Shown here: positions 59,045 to 64,000 of the stretch, piece after piece
How the letters are laid out: every line of letters begins with the position of its first letter
Numbering within the stretch: the first letter of the stretch is position 1
Assembly (NCBI RefSeq): GCF_051020765.1
Contig: NC_134943.1
Coordinates: 12,338,001 to 12,402,000, forward strand
Source: Lasioglossum baleicum
Lineage: Eukaryota > Arthropoda > Insecta > Hymenoptera > Halictidae
Direction: 5' to 3'
Length of the DNA stretch: 64,000 nt
The notes under the pieces: model-generated
What the model was told of the DNA's origin: nothing
What the model saw: the letters and a program-made list of their open reading frames with translations, nothing else
The model's database searches: none
Program-made: the position numbers and the translations under genes

Positions 59045-61040
59045 ATGCGGCCATTAGAATGGGTACGTAGAATATATTCTGAAAAAGTTGGACGAATTCG
59101 TTGTTCACAAAGAAGTTTTATTGTTTGTTCACCATATGCAGTTGGAGATATTGTTGCTCTTCAACTACGTCGCTGGACAAGCGCGACAATCGGTCCGGCA
59201 AGCGGGATACGTTTACGACATACCAAATATACCGTTTTCAGTACCAAGTCCTAATTATAATCCACCAGGCTATCAAACCAACCCTACACCATCCCCCACA
59301 AATGCACCATCGTATTTACCACCTCCGGGACCACCTTCACCCACACCTCCACCTCCGCAACCAACATATAGTTACCCTACACCAACAACACCTCTTCCAA
59401 CTCCACCACCACAACCGCAGTATGTCCTACCACCATCGCCACCGCCACCTCGTCCTCCTCCTCCTCCTCCTCCACCACCACCACCACCACCACCACCTCC
59501 GCCGCCGCCTCCACCAACACCATCGCTGCCGCCTTCAACACCAGCACCAACATATTTACCACCATTTGGTCAAGTAGGACCTCAACAAGGTTTTCAAGGA
59601 CCTGGCGACTTTGCAACAAGCACGGCAACAGCATCTACCGGTGTAATGAAAATAAGTGGTCCATTCAATGGGGGAAATGGAAATTATCCTATTGGTACAA
59701 CTGCTGCGCCGTCCTACAATTCGAGGATTCCTACCGCATCGTCGAACTATAATTATCCATCTGTAACAACTCCAAGCTACCAGTCAACTGGTTCTGCTTA
59801 TAGTTCAACTCCCACTCCGAATTACAATAATGCACCCACGAAAATAAGTTTACCTACACCTACTTATTCTCCGCAAACCCCTAGACCGAGTTATCCAGTT
59901 CCACAGACAAATTATCCTCCACAACAACCGAATTACCCCGCTCCGCAACCCAATTATCCTCCTCCACAGCCTAAATACCCTCCCCAGCAGCCAAGTTATC
60001 CTGCACCGCAACCTTCTTATCCTCCTCAGCAACCAAGCTACCCTGCGCCACAGCCTAAGTATCCTCCTCAACAGCCAAGTTATCCCGCACCACAACCCAG
60101 TTATCCTCCTCCGCAGCCTAAGTATCCTCCTCAACAGCCAAGTTATCCCGCATCACAACCCAGTTATCCTCCTCCACAGCCTAAGTATCCTCCTCAGCAG
60201 CCAAGTTATCCCGCACCGCAACCGAATTATCCTCCTCCACAGTCTAAGTATCCTTCCCAGCAGCCAAGTTACCCTGCACCACAACCGAATTATCCTCCTC
60301 CACAGCCTAAGTATACTCCTCAGCAGCCAAGTTATCCCGCACCGCAACCCAGTTATCCTCCTCCACAGCCTAAGTATCCTCCCCAGCAACCAAGTTACCC
60401 TGCACCACAACCCAGTTATCCTCCTCCACAGCCTAAGTATCCTCCCCAGCAGCCAAGTTACCCTGCACCACAGCCGAATTATCCTCCTCCACAGCCTAAG
60501 TATCCTCCCCAGCAGCCAAGTTACCCTGCACCACAGCCGAATTATCCTCCTCCACAGCCTAAGTATCCTCCCCAGCAACCAAGTTACCCTGCACCACAAC
60601 CCAGTTATCCTCCTCCACAGCCTAAGTATCCTCCCCAGCAACCCAGTTATCCCTCGCCGCCACCCAATTATCCTCCTAGTCCTAAACCAAATTATCCATC
60701 TCCCCAACCGAATTATCCTCCGCAAACTCCCAAACCAACTTATGGTGCTCCCGTTTCTCAACCTAGTTATCCTGCACCGGCTCCAACACCAAGTTTCCCT
60801 TCCTTACCTTATCAACCTTCATATCCTTCTCCACAACCTAAATCAACCTATCCTGCACCCCCTCCCCAGCCTAATTATCCCATGCCTCAGCCAACATACC
60901 CTGCCCCTCCTCCTAAAGTAAATTACGCTGCAGCACCAAATTATCCTTCTCCGGTACAGAAGATAGCGAATATGTATTATCCCTCACAAAATGAGGCTTC
61001 CGTTGGGGGTCAACAAAATATGATATATCTTCCACCTTAG
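59045..61040 (+). CDS. Secreted proline/tyrosine-rich GYR-YLP repeat protein (two exons)
   Basis: Exon 1 (59045-59062) encodes MRPLEW and ends at a GTACGT donor. Exon 2 (59142-61040) follows a pyrimidine-containing tract ending in ATGCAG. The join is in frame and creates a signal peptide, with a basic start and hydrophobic core EILLLFNYVAGQA, cleavable after about residue 20. The protein is about 638 residues. Just after cleavage comes AGYVYDIPNIPF, matching the GYR-type motif of insect secreted proteins. Next come PSYLPPP, a run of 21 prolines, TYLPPFG, a Tyr/Asn/Ser/Thr-rich linker, about eleven 21-residue repeats of YPPxQPx heptads, and a terminal IYLPP. GYR and YLP motifs are known from Drosophila proteins of unknown function. 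A structural role in cuticle, egg covering or secreted matrix is inference. The long opposite-strand open frame across the repeats is a shadow. Gene structure is strongly supported; function is not. Confidence 0.85.
59063..59141 (+). other. 79-bp intron 1 of the proline-rich gene
   Basis: The intron starts GTACGT directly after TGG and ends ATATGCAG after a T-rich stretch. It is phase 0 and separates the first six codons from the hydrophobic core of the signal peptide, an arrangement common in insect cuticular and other secreted protein genes. Without removal of this intron the long frame has no upstream ATG: the unspliced frame meets a TAG at 59055-59057, and the only unspliced ATG is internal (59136). 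Confidence 0.7.
59455..59520 (+). repeat. Polyproline-coding trinucleotide tract
   Basis: After a CGT (Arg) codon there are 21 consecutive proline codons: six CCT, eight CCA, then mixed CCT/CCG/CCA. The codons occur in homogeneous blocks, which suggests growth by local slippage. The tract is expected to form a polyproline-II rod and may vary in length between individuals. Confidence 0.85.
59900..60665 (+). repeat. Coding 63-bp minisatellite (21-residue higher-order repeat)
   Basis: About eleven tandem units encode YPPPQPKYPPQQPSYPAPQP plus Ser or Asn. Each unit is three heptads of the form YPxxQPx, so the array has a 7-residue period inside a 21-residue period. Downstream units are nearly identical in DNA, while upstream ones carry substitutions (PQSKYPS, KYTPQ, PASQP). 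One upstream block lacks the regular three-heptad order. This is a typical homogenising array subject to unequal exchange. Tyrosines and lysines at fixed spacing could support cross-linking, which is inference. Confidence 0.9.
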
Positions 61041-61470
61041 ATTAGTATCACAGCTCAACAATATTTGCGATGATTAACGCGAGCAAAATATTCTGAAGTA
61101 CGAATTAAGAATGAGCAATAACTATATTGTTCGAAAATAATGTAATCTTACCGTAACGACGTGAAATGTAAATATATATCTTTTGTATGTAATGAATATT
61201 TAATGTTCGAAAATTTCATTGTATCCGACGAGCAAATAGTTTGTAAGTACAGGTTTATTTTTTATAATAATATATTCAAGCAATCTGCAAACTATCTTAA
61301 AACGGATCTTTCTGTCATTTCGAAAAGACGAAGAAAATTATCGAATAAAAATACATTTTACAATTTGGTCCACGAAAACTTGGGCTCCACGAAGCCCAAA
61401 GTAATTTAAAAATGGAAAAATATGTTATTGCATAACTGCATCTTCAATAAATATTTTACCGCAAACAGTT
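61041..61470 (+). terminator. 3' UTR and candidate polyadenylation signals of the proline-rich gene
   Basis: AT-rich sequence follows the TAG stop. The two clearest AATAAA hexamers on this strand are at 61344-61349 and 61446-61451, giving a 3' UTR of about 320 or 420 bases. An open frame inside this stretch (61161-61409) has no recognisable protein character and is regarded as untranslated. Which hexamer is used cannot be told from sequence. Confidence 0.45.
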
Positions 61471-61589
61471 GCGAAACACTTGAATAGTTAAATTTTCTTT
61501 TCGCACTTTGCAATTTTCCCAATGACCATATCGACCAAATTACAGGTAAACATACTTAACTTAACATAGAAATCAAATGAACCGTGTAC

Positions 61590-63811
61590 ATACATTTATA
61601 ACAAAACCAGGTTTATTTTAAATACAGTTTGTACGATACCAGCTAATGCGACTACAATGAATATCACAGCATTTCTCAGGTAGACATTCTAAATGTCAGT
61701 CTCAGTAACTTAAATCAGAACTAAATAAGTCAACTAAACACTATGCTTACATCTAATTGAGTAGTGAGTAAAAGATGAGTACTCAACCCAGTTAATTATT
61801 TTCACGTTTCGCTTTGTATAGCACGTATTAAACAGAATAATATGTTTCGACACAAAACATACGTTAAGTCCGCGCTACACTAAATTAATCAGCCATCATC
61901 CAACGTGTTAGCGTTCTACATCTAACGGGATATGACAATATAACGACTTTCATACACTATAATACAAAAACGTATCGAACCAAGTAAGTTTTTCGAAATG
62001 AAAACTAGAAACGATCCATATAACTTATGACACTTACGTAAAATTTAATATATTAATCGCGACCACAACATGTATTTTATTAACACTTAATTTGACCTAT
62101 ATTGCAATCAATTAAATTATCATAAAAGAAATTCGATTTGTTAAGTAGAGCATATTTTAACTACGAATTAATCACCGTAGACCTCAGATTTTAAATAAAA
62201 CCTAACAGGTTGCCGGTGAATTAAATCGTTTCATTAGTTTGAAGCAGAGATTACAAGAATACTCATCTTCCCTTTAGTTACAAATATATGGTTAGGCGAT
62301 ATCACAATACTGTCTCGAAGAAAACAGTTACTATAAAAGAAGCTCGGACGTACAATTTATATGCGCAACATATTGGTTAACGAAACCCTATGTGGAAAAG
62401 ATGTTTCCGACAAAGAAAAAGTAAGTCGTTCGAAATTATTGTCGCAATGTAATTAGTAAATATTGTATATGACGTGTAATGACCGTGAATCGTAACAATG
62501 GACTCTACTGATTTATACATGAAAATAACATTCTTCTCTCAGCAAAAGTAAGAAAATAACATCTTTTACGAAAAACCGTTTTCATTCACATGTTAAAAAT
62601 AATGCAGATAGTATAGATTTTTGCAATGACTGGTAGATTTGATTATCCGATCAATCTCGGTCTTCATTCGTCTCCGGTCTCCGTTAATTTGTCCAGGCAA
62701 TCGTAAGATTTTGATTGAATTATATATCTGCAACAATAATGGTTATGACATTAGAATATTTCAACTTAAAGTATGGAGTAAATATGTTTTTTTCCTATCG
62801 ATCGTATTTATTAAAGTAGAGTGTTTGACAGAAAAATTGAAATTAGTAGACTGCGGTTCTTTATGCAAATTAAAAAACGTCTGAGTCGACTCCAAGACAC
62901 AGAGGTTAAGTAAATATTTCTTTCTGGTTTTAATTATTTGATTAAAGTGAAACTAGTGAGTTGACGTTCTTGAATTTTTTAAATATATGTCCACTGCTTT
63001 AAATTGTACGTACCAATTTTGGTTACAAATGCATAAAATCCGCTGTCTAGTGATTAGTTTAAGAACGTGGTAAATAACTGTTCGATTCCTTTCATCATTT
63101 TGGAATATTTCGTATCACTTCAAATTTCTATGGCAACTCTAATTATTCACTATATATTGTTAAGAAATTTGCATAATATCTATTCTATTCTCTTCACAGT
63201 TACATGATTTATAATCTATATGAAATATTTTACAGAACTATTATATTGTCAATATCAGATAACTTTCAAATAATTTAATATTCCAAATTTTCAATGATTT
63301 CCAGAACCAAAAAAAACCTTGATTTACCCGAAAGCAAAGCTCCATTAAAGGTGTTATGCCGTGCTAGTCGAGATTTTTAATCGACAGGCGATGTATGCGA
63401 TAAAAGTTATTAATATGTTATCGAGAAAGTGTCGGATATTAAACTCCTCTTTTCGAAATTACTAGTGTATAGTGTTTTTCATAAATACTCAATTGAACAC
63501 TCAATTTGGTAATTACTTATAGAAAGGTACGCTCCATGATCTATACATGTTATTGCGCGGCTTTGGTTTCCGAAATCGGAAAAAAAATAAAAATCGTGCT
63601 ACCGGCAACACATATCAAGCATACAGAAATTGGCAACACGAGTTCCTTTTTGAAGATAATTACCTCTACTTCTATTATCTCTATTATGCTTTTTGTCTAT
63701 AGGATTGTATATAAACTGGCTTGCATCGCGTGTCGACTAAATAACTCTATTAAAATGTTTCCTAATAAAGCAAAGCACTAAAACTAACCCGCAGTATTAA
63801 AACCATCAATA
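61590..63811 (-). other. Probable 3' UTR or flank of the PDZ gene
   Basis: There is no coding character between the PDZ stop codon and the proline-rich gene. Several AATAAA hexamers read on the - strand (TTTATT on +), the last usable one at about 61612-61617, so the UTR could be up to about 2.2 kb. It contains a complete ACTGCGG-family MITE (62847-63050), which transcription of the PDZ gene would include. A + strand frame at 63506-63781 starts at TTG and is treated as chance. The two genes are convergent. Confidence 0.35.
62847..63050 (+). mobile_element. ACTGCGG-family MITE, complete copy in the PDZ 3' region
   Basis: It starts TAGACTGCGGTTCTTTATGC and ends ATGCATAAAATCCGCTGTCTAG. The interior follows the 38.2-kb copy (ACACAGAGG, TCCACTGCTTTAAATTGTAC). 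It sits antisense to the PDZ gene, inside its probable 3' UTR. Confidence 0.7.
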
Positions 63812-64000
63812 TTATCGCTTGTAACACAACCGTTTGTGCGTTGGGTCCCGTCGACCCACGTGAAGGATCATTTTCCCAGCCTTCGCAGCTTTGAATGTTT
63901 GCAAAGCTTTCGCGTGCGTCAGCCCGTCCATGGATGTTCCATTGATCGCCAGAATCTCATCTCCTACTTTAAGAGTGCCTACTTCAGCCGCCTGTCCACC
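63812..64000 (-). CDS. C-terminal exon of a PDZ-domain protein (partial, runs off the window)
   Basis: Read leftwards from the window edge, 62 codons encode GGQAAEVGTLKVGDEILAIN, then GTSMDGLTHAKALQTFKAA, the beta strand GKMILHVGRR, and a short tail ending in CYKR before TAA (63812-63814). This is the second half of a PDZ domain. The VGDEILAING core is diagnostic, and the LTHAKAL helix has histidine at its first position, as in class I PDZ domains that bind S/T-x-hydrophobic C termini. The carboxylate-binding GLGF loop must lie in an exon beyond the window. PDZ proteins scaffold receptors, channels and junction proteins at the inner membrane. The specific family member is not recognised. The protein ends only about a dozen residues after the domain. 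Confidence 0.85.
   Translation of the reverse strand, partial: GGQAAEVGTLKVGDEILAINGTSMDGLTHAKALQTFKAAKAGKMILHVGRRDPTHKRLCYKR

Noticed and set aside
59088..59141. Upstream extension of the proline-rich frame to 59088
   Set aside because: The first codon there is TTG, a stop lies further upstream, and the stretch has the features of an intron.
59101..59577. 158-codon + frame rich in histidine and leucine
   Set aside because: It is a shifted frame of the proline-rich exon; the frame with signal peptide, GYR motif and YLPP end is the real one.
60153..60761. 202-codon minus-strand frame rich in WLLGRILRLWRR repeats
   Set aside because: It is the complement of the proline-rich repeat array, and its periodicity comes entirely from the coding minisatellite.
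63506..63781. 91-codon + frame with a hydrophobic segment
   Set aside because: Begins at TTG, lies opposite the PDZ gene's 3' region, and shows no promoter or family resemblance.

Overview
The window looks like AT-rich, gene-poor nuclear DNA from an insect. The support is an insect-type secreted proline-rich protein carrying GYR- and YLP-type motifs, short GT-AG introns, a TATA/initiator promoter, many degenerate Tc1/mariner-type elements and MITEs, and long TC/AC microsatellites. CpG is not visibly depleted in the GC-richer patches, which would suit Hymenoptera (ant, bee or wasp), but that placement is inference. There is no sign of bacterial organisation, and almost all open frames of 60-190 codons look like chance frames.

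Only the right-hand end holds confidently called genes. A complete two-exon gene on the + strand (promoter near 58996, CDS 59045-61040) encodes a secreted, extremely proline/tyrosine-rich protein with a signal peptide, a 21-residue polyproline run, about eleven 21-residue higher-order repeats and a C-terminal YLPP motif. It is probably a cuticle or extracellular-matrix component. Facing it tail to tail, the last coding exon of a PDZ-domain protein runs off the right edge on the - strand (63812-64000), with a probable long 3' UTR to its left. A GC-richer, promoter-like block at about 6780-7900 ends in a short start-codon exon followed by a consensus splice donor (7840-7867). It may be the 5' end of a + strand gene with very long introns. 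Several other exon-like stretches are listed at low confidence.

The rest is intergenic or intronic DNA dominated by dispersed repeats: (i) a foldback family with CCAAT/ATTGG-containing stems whose inner stem sequence differs completely between copies while still self-pairing (10.8, 34.4 and 45.9 kb, with a half copy at 48.8 kb); (ii) at least twelve copies or ends of a roughly 200-bp MITE with ACTGCGGAT termini; (iii) a 665-bp nearly perfect foldback element bounded by TA; (iv) two Tc1-like transposon relics in opposite orientation, one retaining the SPDLN transposase motif; (v) several smaller inverted-repeat elements and isolated CAGTCGGGGA-type ends. The copies are close enough together to be compared within the window.

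No tRNA, rRNA, CRISPR array or prokaryotic regulatory element was recognised. The most unusual structure is family (i).
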